From positions 248,001 to 312,000 of the forward strand of contig JAFCMP010000547.1 of the NCBI GenBank assembly GCA_017506865.1: a DNA stretch of 64,000 nt, in the 5' to 3' direction. Under the pieces are notes generated by a model. That model saw only the letters and a program-made list of their open reading frames with translations, had not been told where the DNA came from and searched no databases. Source of the stretch: Tribonema minus (taxonomy: Eukaryota > Sar > Xanthophyceae > Tribonematales > Tribonemataceae). A program made the translations under genes and the position numbers. This document shows, piece after piece, positions 36,401 through 46,108 of the stretch (its first letter is position 1; every line of letters starts with the position of its first letter).

Positions 36401-39400
36401 AGCGTCACGTGTTCTTGAGTTTGAGGTGATCATGACGTGTGCCTTGAAGTATAGAGAAGTGAGTATGTGACGGCGGCCGCCCAACACGTGAGCGGGCGCT
36501 GCACAGACCAGTAGTCGGGCGCATAGCCTAATGCGCGCAGGGGGTGGGGAGCGAAGTGCGACAACGTGAAGTTTCGAGGTGATTGCGACGAGCGCAGTGC
36601 GGGTGGTGCTGACGTGTGTGCATTGAAGTACAGTGAAGTGTGGCTCCTGGAAAGCCCGAGCTGCTGGCACGCGCTTTGAAGTCTAGCGATGTGTCTGCCC
36701 CGCATGGCCGTGACCCAGAACTGCTGAGCATCACTGGTTGAGGCTGCAGTTGCTGGCGTAGCTGGTGCACACAGAGCAGCAGCACAGGTTGACACTGGGC
36801 TTGAGAAGGCAAGATGGTGGCGGCAGAAGCAGTGGCGTTCAACTGTTACAGCAAGTTGCTGGCATCATTGAGAGTCTTGCCTCATGCCAGCCTCCCGGAT
36901 GATACAGCGATGATACAGCGGTGCTAGTACCAGTCGTTGAATGAGACGTGACCGCCGTCAGCCCCCCCTGCGCGCCGCACGCACACATTGAGCGCTGACG
37001 CGCCCCTTCCTAACCCTAGCCCTAGCCCCACAGCCAGTCAAGGCGCGCTGCGCAGAGAGCTCGCGCGCCGTGATGAACTGTGACTTCGGCAGTGCCTTTG
37101 CGGTTGGCCGCGCATCGAACCCGACAGATTCTACTTCACTACAGTACTGCTGCCCTGAACAACTCAATCAGTCCGGACTTTAATCAGCCAAGTCCAACAG
37201 ATTCTGTATAGATTCGGTGCCCTTGTCACCTTGCTGCTGTCTGCGCATCAAACCCGACAGATTCTGTACAGATTCTGTGCCCTGAGGTCCCAACAGGCGC
37301 GTCATTAATCAGCGCACCTTTTTGGCGCGCGACCATGAGTCTTCGGGGGCTGATGCAGCCCAGTGCGAGAGCCATGCCAAAGGCCCTGGTGAAGACCTCC
37401 CCCGGCGCTAGGCCGCCGACCCCCCTGCGCACACAGGAGGCGAAATGGCGGTATCAGCGCCGGGGAGTGTGTCAGTGTACTTTGCAAAGTGTGAAGGGAG
37501 ACTTTGTGCTGAAGCCTTGCACCCACAGCACATGCTGTCACAAGCCTGTGCTGTCGGCGTATGTACTTCAATGTGAAGTGTGCTGGTTGAAACACTGCAG
37601 ACGTGCCACTCCTGCTACAAGGCAACAGAGAGCTCAAACAGATGCGTGGCGCGTAAGTGCCGTGCATCAGCGGTACAAGTGACGTGCTAGCGCACGCGCT
37701 TTGTGAAGGACAGACCTAACCCTAACCCTAAGGTAGCACCACCACAGATGTCTGGCGGGTGCCGCCAGGCGTAAGTGCCTTGTGTAAGTGCTACGAGTGA
37801 CGGTGGAAGCATCGGCACGCGCAGTGTGAAGGACAGACCGGTTGTGAGCACGTTGCTGACGTGCGTCGGCGGCACAAGCGACGTGCTAGCATCAGCACGC
37901 GCTTTGTGAAAGACAGAGTGGGTTTGATCGCGTAACTGATCCGTCAGGCTGCATGCCCTGGTACTGAGAAGTGCACGGAAATGGACCATGGTTTTAACCA
38001 CACAGCTTTGGCTCGCTGTGCCCTACGCGGAACACCTGCATGCTGAGCACTGCCACTCATGCATTACAGCATACCTACCCAGTGGCACAGCACCGCTCGG
38101 CAGCTTCATCTGGAGCCTTGGCTCATGGTGTGGCTTTGAGCAGTACACCTATTGCCACCGCCTAAACCCTCTGCAATGCATGCTACTGCTTCTGGTCAGA
38201 CAGTAAAGGCAGACAATGAGGTCGACCTTTGCAGTTGTCTTGCAAGGACTCGAGGTTAACAGCACAATTAAAATGCTCATCAGGGCATGCCTGTGCATAA
38301 TGAAACACGATCACGGCTTCTATGCAGCAGTTACAAACAGTTACATACACGCAGCAGCTGCAGCGCGGCATTCATGGCCTGCTGCTCTCGATTGCTGTCA
38401 TCCTGCGCGCACTTGGCGGCTTGCGCATGACAGTCACCAATGAGCACCTACTTGGCAGCGACAAGACGCATCGCGACTGTGCTGTAGACATTACTTCTTT
38501 ATATGACGATTTGCAAATGGCGATGACCCACCAGCACCTACTTGCTTGGCAACAATAGCGCACCTGCGTCTGCTCTGCACACGCCCGCCTTCAAATTGCA
38601 ATTGTCGCAAATCATGATCTGGTTTCCGACTTGTCGCAAATCATGATCTGGTTTCCGACTTTGCCAATACTGACCAGCACCTACTTGGCAGCAATGAGAC
38701 ACGTACTAGGGTTAGGGTTCAGGTCAAGCATTGACCCTACCCGTTACCTGAGAAGAGCTGCAGACACGTCTGCGCAACGTTTTGAACCTAACTCTTCAAC
38801 ATTCCTAAAAGCACTTACTTTGCGGCGACAATGCGCTTAACAGCGGCGCTCTCCAGCCCCGGCCGCGCCAGCACCCCCCCCTCCTGCGCCCCCTCCTGCG
38901 TACCCAACTTCAACTCCTCCCTGAAGAGCTCCTGCCCAAACGCAAGCTCTCCCTCCATGACATAGCGATCCAGCATCGCCAGCGCGGAGCTCTCGCCGAA
39001 GCCGGGGCGGCACAGGGTGTGCGTGCCGAATGACGGCGGCGCATCCCGCAGCGCCGCACCCAGGGGCCCTTGGCAGGCGCTGTCAAATGAGGAACAGAGG
39101 GGGCGCGTCACTTCTTGAAGTCGAAACGAATGATAAGTGGTGGTGTATATGAGGGCCGAATGACAACGGCGCATCTCGCAGCGCCCTTTGCGCTGGTAGT
39201 GGAGGGAACACAACTGGGGATGTCACTTCTTGCAGTTGACTAAAAGCGGATAATGTTAACTTGTAAACCGAAGTGGGACAGTAAGGCACAGTGGGTTCTG
39301 CAGGGGATTTGATTGTTGTTTGTCGACCGAAAACTTGAGGAGTGATTTTGCGGCAAGACAGTTGTCTATCGCCAGCGTGCACCCGGTCTCACATAGTGAC

Positions 39401-40488
39401 AATGGCGACCAGCCTGGCGACTAGCGGGTCCCCCCAGAGCAGGGTCACCTGCGCCGCTTTCACATAGCACACGAGACTCTGTATCTATGTCTCATGTTTA
39501 CGGCTAACGCCTTCACACCTCTTTATGACATGTCAACCCTGGCAGTACACTTCATGCCGATGCAGCATTCACCTCAACGCAAGACGCAGACTCCCGGTAA
39601 GGGGCAGCGCTAAGTTAGGCGCGCAACCTCGCCCTTTCACGCCAATGTCAACTCGCACCCGCATGCCTACCTACACCAACTGCCACCCGCAGCTTCAACT
39701 ACAACTCCCCCCACACACCGACCTGGCCAGCACCTCCTCTATGCGCGGCATCCACCGACTTCCACCACAACTTCAACTACAACCCCCACCCCCCCACACC
39801 CACCTTGCCAGCACCTCCTCTATACCCGGCATCTCCCCCGCCGCCACCCCCACCAGCAACCCCCCCAGCGCCCGCCGCAGCGGCGCCGTTCACTTCGTGC
39901 CGATGCAACATCCACCTCAACACAAGACGCCGACCCCCGGTTACAATTACGGTTAGGGTCAGGCACGCCACCTCGCCCGCTCACGCCAACACCAGCTGGC
40001 ACCCGCATGCCCAACATCAACTTGCGCCCACAACTTCAATTTCAACTTCAACTCACCTGGCCAGCACCTCCTCTATGCGCGGCATCTCCCCCGCCGCCAC
40101 CCCCTCCGGCAGCTCCCCCAGCGCGCCCCGCAGCGGCGTCGCCGCCGGCGCGCACAGCGGCAGATCCCGCGTCGCCGCGTCGAAATTCTCGTAGCTCCAG
40201 AACAGGTCGTCGGGCACGGGGTGCTCGCCGCGCAGCCGCATGCGCCACGTGTTCAACTTCAACTCTGGAAGTGCGGCGCCGAGCGCGCGCCGCACCGCCG
40301 CCGCCTCCGCGCGCAGCGCCGCCGCCGGGGAGTCGCAGTGGGAGATGGCGGCAGCGGCGGCGGCGGCAGCGACGGCGGGCACATGCTCTGCGGAGGTGCC
40401 GATGCGCACGACGAGGTCGCTGCCGAGGGCGCGCAGGCTCGACTTCAAGTCCGCGACGGCGTAGTACAGGTGCGCGGCCTGTGTGTGC

Positions 40489-40519
<31 letters not shown>

Positions 40520-41965
40520 CGCGCGGCGGTCGGTCGGGGGTGGAGATGGTGTGGGGCGATGCGCGGTTATTGCTGGAGATGCGGGTAGCGCTTGGTAGCG
40601 CAGTGGCACGCGGTCTGGGTGACTCTAAGGTGCCATGAGCATTCAGCAGAAGTTCGGCACATGCTTGCAAGTGGATTGGTCGACGACGGACCATGCAGAC
40701 AATGCCAAGGCCGTTTAAGCGTAAAAGGGTTCGCCGAGATGAAGAGCGTGGCATACGTGCCACCACATGTGTGTGATATGGGCTCCAACATGCAGCGCTG
40801 CAGAACATTAGGCGCTGGTGACTGGGCTTCTGTCTGGCTACTGCTTGAAGCGCATCATGAGAGGCGTCTCTGAGTGTCGCCTGTGATCGCGACTCGCAAC
40901 CGTTGATTCCGTTTCACAGATGAAGGCGCACAAGAAGTAACCACAGCTATGCAAGTAGAGGCTAGGGTCTGATGTACATGCCGCGTCGTTTGAGTGGTTG
41001 TCATTGGGGCACTTCCAAACTGATAATTGACATGTAGCTTCCGTACAGCAAGCTTGGATACCATTCATCTGGCTTTTTCGCGCCCTGAGTGAGAATACAT
41101 CAAAAGTACATACCGCTGTTGGGCCTTCCGCCGCCAGGACATCCGTGTCAAAAACGAACATCGGCACCATCCGCGACCCAGCAGCCACCGCTGATACTAG
41201 GCCATCATGGTCGTGGGTGCGCTGCAGAATTGACAAACAAACAAAGACATGCTTGAGTTGAACATGAACAAAGAGCACTGTAAGGACAATACTGCAAGGT
41301 CGCACCAGCATGCACTGGAGGAGCACAGTCTCAATGTGACAGTGCGATCCGTTCTGTTGACAGCAGGTTGCGTATAGCTCACAATGTCCGAGCCTCACAT
41401 CCAGCAGCAGCACATGCAAGGCACAGACAGCTGGTGAACTGGCGTTGCGCAACTCTCTTACCAGGTACAGGAGGACGATGATTCAAAAGTCATGCTGTCA
41501 TGGGCGCGAACATGACATGAAATGCTACGAATCATTCAAAAAGTGGTGATACTGGGAGCAGACATGAACACAAAAAATTAAATCATGATGCAACAAACAG
41601 CTGCGCCAGAATGTAGGAATCGCGCTTTACAGAATGTAGGAACCGCGCTTTCCACTGTTCAGCTTGTTGCAAAATCATGCGTAACCAAAATTTCGCTGTG
41701 CACACACTGAAGATGAGTCTGCAGCAGCTTCAAGACTCTTACGCATTTTCAAGTTTATGCTACTTACCAGGTCGCATGCGGTGTACCACACCACGGCCGT
41801 GTCCTGCATGCACAGCGCAGATCTCGATGCATGACGTCGACGAGCAGCGACGCCCTGTTGGCGTGGCTGCAGGAGGCCGCGTGAGGTCAGCGCTGTTGAT
41901 ACGAATGCCTGGCCACCCAGCACATGCCAGCACGCGCACAGCGCCACCACCCCTCCACCACGCAT
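30446..41965 (-). CDS. Photolyase N-terminal domain fused to an alpha/beta hydrolase, probably plastid-targeted, 11 exons, 731 aa
   Basis: Exons: 41965-41768, 41221-41114, 40478-40057, 39079-38819, 37424-37318, 36233-35870, 34506-34349, 33238-33042, 32512-32292, 31182-31147 (36 nt), 30569-30446; all GT-AG and in phase. The presequence MRGGGVVALCACWHVLGGQAF has a hydrophobic core ending at GQ-AFVSTA, resembling the heterokont plastid cleavage motif. Residues about 55-330 form the photolyase/cryptochrome antenna domain (VVWYTACDLRTHDHDGLVSA, MVPMFVFDTDVL, YAVADLKSSLRALGSDLVVR). No FAD-binding photolyase domain follows. The hydrolase has oxyanion HGFGG (445-449), nucleophile GNSIGG (Ser513), Asp662 in LLDPLND and His690 in GGHC, so the triad is complete. 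The same domain order is, from memory, that of plant proteins such as Arabidopsis At4g25290. Activity unknown. Confidence 0.9.
31760..32215 (-). repeat. Tandem intron repeats plus exon 9 3'-end echo (photolyase-hydrolase gene)
   Basis: A degraded copy of the end of exon 9 (coding QFQEAYE region, 32088-32155) is followed by three copies of an intron block with 'tgttgtgtgtac...gtgtactgt...gcagcgcgg' at about 31798, 31988 and 32157. Two copies of 'gtgtcacgacgcagaggtgatgg' are seen near 31759 and 31946. Period is about 170-190 bp. Confidence 0.75.
32680..32970 (-). repeat. Three echo copies of the 5' end of exon 9 (photolyase-hydrolase gene)
   Basis: The exon start coding RPERVDGG with its AG (gcgctccggcctctgc on plus) recurs at about 32690, 32803 and 32940, upstream of the true acceptor of exon 9 (32512). 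The spacer between copies is TTGAAG-rich intron. Confidence 0.85.
33931..33968 (-). repeat. Telomere-like array in photolyase-hydrolase intron 7
   Basis: Imperfect CCCTAA units on plus, TTAGGG on the sense strand. Confidence 0.7.
35189..35223 (-). repeat. Telomere-like array in photolyase-hydrolase intron 6
   Basis: About five and a half CCCTAA units with one variant; the longest intronic array in the window, TTAGGG on the sense strand. Confidence 0.85.
35500..35840 (-). repeat. Three echo copies of the 3' end of exon 6 (photolyase-hydrolase gene)
   Basis: The exon end coding RLFAIDLLGFGHSAKPPLTY and its donor recurs at about 35745-35830 (best), 35628-35690 and 35505-35555. Similarity mostly falls with distance. 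TTCAAC-rich intron lies between copies. Confidence 0.88.
36335..36545 (-). repeat. Two echo copies of the 5' end of exon 6 (photolyase-hydrolase gene)
   Basis: The exon start coding YAPNYWSVQRPLTCWAAAA with its AG recurs at about 36335-36400 and 36475-36545, upstream of the true acceptor (36233). Confidence 0.88.
37714..37732 (-). repeat. Telomere-like array in photolyase-hydrolase intron 4
   Basis: Three CCCTAA units on plus. Confidence 0.65.
38602..38660. repeat. Tandem 29-bp duplication
   Basis: Two adjacent copies of a 29-bp unit containing 'cgcaaatcatgatctggttt', in intron 4 of the photolyase-hydrolase gene. Confidence 0.9.
39140..39215 (-). repeat. Echo copy of the 5' end of exon 4 (photolyase-hydrolase gene)
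   Basis: Copies the exon 4 start (region coding GAALRDAPPSFG) about 120 bp upstream of the true acceptor at 39079, including the flanking intron word 'gtcacttcttg'. Confidence 0.75.
39540..39980 (-). repeat. Echo copies of the 3' end of exon 3 (photolyase-hydrolase gene)
   Basis: The exon 3 end (coding GEMPRIEEVLA) with its donor recurs at about 39797-39895 and 39722-39755. The intron block between (a 'tcacttc-tgccgatgca' word and following 'cacctcaac' word) is itself repeated at about 39545-39650 and 39885-39980. Confidence 0.82.
40489..40514 (-). repeat. Poly-C (sense) polypyrimidine tract of photolyase intron 2
   Basis: Twenty-six consecutive G on plus (C in the transcript), ending about 9 bases before the exon 3 acceptor (gcacacacag). 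Confidence 0.85.
40980..41112 (+). mobile_element. Old non-LTR retrotransposon 3'-end fragment touching a splice donor
   Basis: A diverged copy of the element's ORF end (gtttgagtggttgtc), 3' UTR (acatgtag-ttcc) and tail (ctttttcgcgccctgag). Its last bases, AGTACATAC on plus, read on minus as GTATGTACT, the donor of exon 2 of the photolyase-hydrolase gene (exon ends at 41114). Confidence 0.75.
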
Positions 41966-42578
41966 CGGGCCTGTGACAACTTCAAAAAACTGCAACTTCA
42001 AACTGTCTTCTGACGTTGTTGAAGTTGTCGTTCTGTTGATTGAAAAGGGCAGCACCATGTCAGATCACCGGCCAAAAGTCTCAAAGCAAATACGAGTGTC
42101 GTGGCTCGCGCGTGTCGCTGGAGATTTTTTCATTAATCTGAACTGCAACTTCAACTATTTGCACTCCATATATATCACTTGGCCTGCAAAGCCTCCTGTT
42201 ACCACGGTGACGACCTTGAACTTGACATTGACGTAAGTGGTGCGCATGCTGCCCTGACATGATGTATGTATGCATATATGTGCATGGCGTGTCATGTCAT
42301 CACCCTCGTCATCGTCATGTCATATCCCATGAAACCGTCTTGCCTGATGCAGTTCACATGCTGGCATTGTCACTTTGCGCCCCCCACCCCCGTCACGCAA
42401 TTGAAGTGAAACTAGCAGACGAGCAGCACGCCAATCGTGCAGTGAATCATGTGGTGGCAAACGCATTGCAGCACAACCTAGACGCACTGTCCCAAGCCAA
42501 AAAAATCACATCATATTTATGGCCCTACTGCTATCCATTTGTACACACTAGCATCACGTCGCCTGGTGATGGCAGCCG
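41966..42578. other. Intergenic, upstream of the photolyase-hydrolase gene
   Basis: No exon recognised. The photolyase frame is open upstream to 42058 from an in-frame GTG, so the start could lie further 5', but the Met at 41965 directly precedes the signal-like segment. Confidence 0.4.
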
Positions 42579-44551
42579 CTATGCAGAGGTCTTTTCCTCG
42601 AGTGACGCCAACACGTGCTGGTGGTACACGAGGCTGGTCTTGACAGAGTTGGCCTCCTGAAGCTTGCCGAAACCGCGCTTGTAGGGCATCAAGCGCTGCG
42701 AATACCGCTCCATAAGCGCCTCGCTCTGACGGCAAACGAGTTTCGCAGGGAGATGAAGAGGATCAGACAATGTAGACACAGCAGCATGGGTGTGTTCAAA
42801 TTGGTGCGCGATATCAAGTCCAGGCTGTCACTTTTGACATCCATGCACAATGGCGTGATAAGACTGTGCCGAAGCCCAAGACATCAAATATGACGTGTGC
42901 TCTGCACAGGTGTGAGATCAGCTCAAGTTACCGTTTGTGGCGCACGAGGAATGGGTATTGCTTACATACAGCATGCGCAAAGCATGGACCGCCAGCATTG
43001 AGGCTACAACATGCCTGTATGCATGGGCTTTCGAGACTGCAAAGCACAATTGAGATCCGCGTCTATGCGTGCCACGGCGGTGATGTTACTCGTGCATTGT
43101 TCTGCTCGCGGGGCTGCCTGTGGAACGCAATGAGCTGCTAGTTCATGCTGCGAAAAGAGGCACACAGTACCACGCAACAGAACACCCGCTTCGCGTGGCG
43201 CTCTGCGTCAACATGGACACAAACGCTATAGCACGGACAAATCTGCACAGGAGAGTGTGGCACGACTCACTTCATGTCATCGCTCAACGAGCATCACGGC
43301 ACGCTACAATGGCCTGCTGCGAGTACCTGCGCGTGACTGAATTGTTGCAATGAAAAGACTGCAGGAACACTCCACACAGCCAGCCTCTCTTGAAGCCCTA
43401 ACACAAACCGAGGTCATGGGTACCGGAGCATGTGACCATGCTATCGGTGCGCGCCATCACTAGCCTGACGCGGCGGCCTCTGACGGCAGCGGAGAGTCAG
43501 TTTCTTGTGAAGTTGAAAATTGACATGTGCAGCACCGCGCTGACGCAATCGCTGCAATCTTCCTGCCATCCCGTACAGAAGCAGAGGTACGGGCAAAAGC
43601 TGAGGTATGGGGTATGCATGGCATGTGGAGATACATACCTGCCACCACTTGTCTGGGTGTGAGGGAAGGCTGTGCACGTGCACCGACGCCTTTCGGAACG
43701 TCTCGCTCTTTTCCAGGCGCTCCTTGAAAGCAGCGTCTCTCTCCGCCTGCGTCTCCATGCCGCCCAGCAGCCACTGCGCGATTACGTTCTGCGCAGCGCG
43801 GCATAATGGGAGAAGGCGCAGCAATGTGAATGTCATGTGCGAATGCCATAAAAGAGGCCCAGCTCGATGCGAATTTCATGTGCGCATGTCAAGAATGTCG
43901 GGCAACAGCTACAACGGCTGGGCTGAAAGCGCCTGTCACTCTCATGTGGATGAAGAAGTGGTCATGAAGCTGGCCAGCTGCAGTGCCACAAGCACTCCTT
44001 ACCGGGATGCTGCGGTGTGCATGCCCTGTGCGATAAGAAGGGCCATAGGTCACGCGCGCACGGCGCACATCAGCGTGCCGATCACCGGTGTTGCAGCGCT
44101 TATCCTTCTGCCTTGGAGTTTCAGGTGACTGCCATCAACACTGTTGCTGATCGCCTACGTATCACCCCTACCAGGCAGCCCGAGAGTTGTGCTTCTGCAG
44201 ACACTCGTTGCTCCTAGACGAGTGGTGGGGTTTGAAAAAACTATTTGCATGTTATGGTCCAACGAAATGCTGCAGCATCTTGCATGCGTTTTTGGTAAAA
44301 AGTCACTCTGTCAGACTTCGTCGGGGATGATGCTGAAGCTCGACAACATACTCATGCACAAAGGTGAGGCAAGCTTGCATGGTGTCAGAGTTAAAAATGC
44401 AGACCGCGTCGCGCTGCAACGTTGCAACTTCAATAAGCACTCAGACAGGTTGATCGTGTACTAGCCTGCAAAAAATTGTAATCGACGTTGAGTCTTACTG
44501 TTTTGCAGCGTGCTGACAGAATAGCGAGACCTGTTGACCACTCACCGACAT
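42579..44551 (-). CDS. Conserved-looking 100-aa protein of unknown function, 3 exons
   Basis: Exons: 44551-44546 (Met-Ser only), 43788-43639, 42725-42579; GT-AG and in phase 0 throughout. The protein starts MSNVIAQWLLGGMETQAERD, then charged FKERLEKSETFRK, SLPSHPDKWWQ, and ends LVYHQHVLASLEEKTSA. It is rich in Lys/Glu, predicted mostly helical, with no signal peptide or clear membrane segment. I do not recognise the family; a small subunit of a larger complex is possible but not shown. The first coding exon holds two codons, which makes the start less certain: the frame is also open 5' of the ATG to an AG at about 44608. Head to head with the ankyrin gene. Confidence 0.6.
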
Positions 44552-44809
44552 GGCGACCAGCAAAAAGCGCTTGCGCTCCCCTTCCACTCCCTGCTGCTCC
44601 TCACACTGTCAGCGAAAAACATGAAGGACGCTAATAAGGTGCTGAAGCTTCTGTTTTCGAGAGTCCATCTATTTAGAGCTTAGAACTTCAAGCTAGTGTT
44701 GCAGATTTGTAATTTGATGCGTTGACCGAAGCTACAGCAGGCCTAGGCTTTCAAAGGCTAGACAAATTGCCATATACTCTTGTCGAGACCTTGCTGTGCC
44801 GTAAGCATC
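44552..44809. promoter_or_regulatory. Divergent promoter region, small gene / ankyrin gene
   Basis: 258 bp between opposing start codons. A role as shared promoter is inferred from position only. Confidence 0.4.
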
Positions 44810-46108
44810 ATGGCAGACGATCCGATCTTCAGTGTCGCCCCCTTTTTTCTAGCCTTCCTGCCTCCGACGCTAATGACCAGAAGCACGTGCCACGCCTTCC
44901 ACGATGTGCTAGAGCATGGTCCTGCACCTCGGAAGTACCAAACCGTGGCGGCGGATGCTGTTGGCAGCACCAGCCTTGTTCTGTGGGCAGTGCAGAACGG
45001 CATGGACGTCGCCGTGGCGCAGACCTCGTGCATTCGCATGGGCGATATGGGAGCATTACTTCAGCTCCGCAGCACACACGCGACAGAATTGCTGCCACGG
45101 CACGCCGAAATGGCTGCCGAGCGGGGACATCTGCAGCTCGTGCAGTGGCTTCGACGGCAGTGCCGCTATCAATTAGCGGGTACGTCTTTGTGCAGAGTCG
45201 CTGCCCGAGGTGGTCAGCTTGAGGTGCTGCAGTGGCTGCGCCGGGTCGGCAGCGCCTGGGACGCAACCATACCCAGTACTGCAGCGGCAGTCGGGCATCT
45301 TGCGGTGCTGCAGTGGGCCGGCGCGCCAACGCCTGTCCATGCGATAGAAACGCGTGCAGAGAAGCTGCCAGCAATGGGTGCCTTGACGTACTGCAGTGGG
45401 CGCGCGCCAACGGTTGCCTCTGGGATAGCGACACGTGCACGTTCGCTGCATCAAACAGGCACCTTGCGGTTTTGCAGTGGGCTCGCGCCAACGGGTGCCC
45501 GTGGGACAGGTTCACGACCGCAAATGCTGCAGAAGGAGGTCACCTTGCGGTGCTGCAGTGGGCGCATGCTAATGGGTGCCCCTGGGCTGCATGCACATGC
45601 TCATTCGCGGCACGCGGCGGACATCTCCATGTCCTACAGTGGGCGCGGTCCAACGGGTGTCCCCGGAACGGGTGGACATGGCGCACAGGCTGCAAACCAA
45701 GGGCACCTTCACGTGCTGCAGTGGGCGCGCGCCAACGGTTGCCCATGGGATGAGAATACATGCAGCCATGCTGCGGGGTGGGGGCAGCTTCAGGCGCTGC
45801 AGTGGGCGCGCGCCAATGGGTGCCCCTGGGACGAGGAGACGTGCAGCTTGGCTGCGCATACCGGTTATCTGCCGATCCTGCAGTGGGCTCGTGCCAACGG
45901 CTGTCCCTGGGACAGTAAAACCATTTCCCTTGCCAAGGACAACGGGCAGCGGCATGTGGTGAAGTGGGCACGAGCCAATGGATGCCCCGAGCCCATGGGC
46001 TCCATGTACAGCACCGGTTCTAGCGAGGAGTACGAGGACTCCGATGCTGGCTCTGACGCGCCTGATGATGACGAGCAGGACTTCAGCGATGAGGACATGA
46101 GCGATTAG
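44810..46108 (+). CDS. Ankyrin-type repeat protein with a frame-swapped middle, intronless, 432 aa
   Basis: The start at 44810 (MADDPIFSVAPFFLAFLPPT) is preferred over an upstream in-frame Met at 44780 that adds ten residues. The N-terminal part resembles an F-box-like leader. Repeats of about 27-28 residues follow, with the core LQWARANGCPWDE-TCS-AA--GHL, typical of heterokont and giant-virus ankyrin proteins. The C-terminus is acidic (DSDAGSDAPDDDEQDFSDED). From about 45316 to 45680 the open frame no longer codes repeats; the repeats are in another frame there (ANGCLWDSDTCTFAASNRHL). A 2-base insertion near 45316 and a 1-base insertion near 45679 explain this and restore the frame. About 120 residues are therefore scrambled. 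Probable protein-interaction role; partner unknown. Confidence 0.8.
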   Translation: MADDPIFSVAPFFLAFLPPTLMTRSTCHAFHDVLEHGPAPRKYQTVAADAVGSTSLVLWAVQNGMDVAVAQTSCIRMGDMGALLQLRSTHATELLPRHAEMAAERGHLQLVQWLRRQCRYQLAGTSLCRVAARGGQLEVLQWLRRVGSAWDATIPSTAAAVGHLAVLQWAGAPTPVHAIETRAEKLPAMGALTYCSGRAPTVASGIATRARSLHQTGTLRFCSGLAPTGARGTGSRPQMLQKEVTLRCCSGRMLMGAPGLHAHAHSRHAADISMSYSGRGPTGVPGTGGHGAQAANQGHLHVLQWARANGCPWDENTCSHAAGWGQLQALQWARANGCPWDEETCSLAAHTGYLPILQWARANGCPWDSKTISLAKDNGQRHVVKWARANGCPEPMGSMYSTGSSEEYEDSDAGSDAPDDDEQDFSDEDMSD

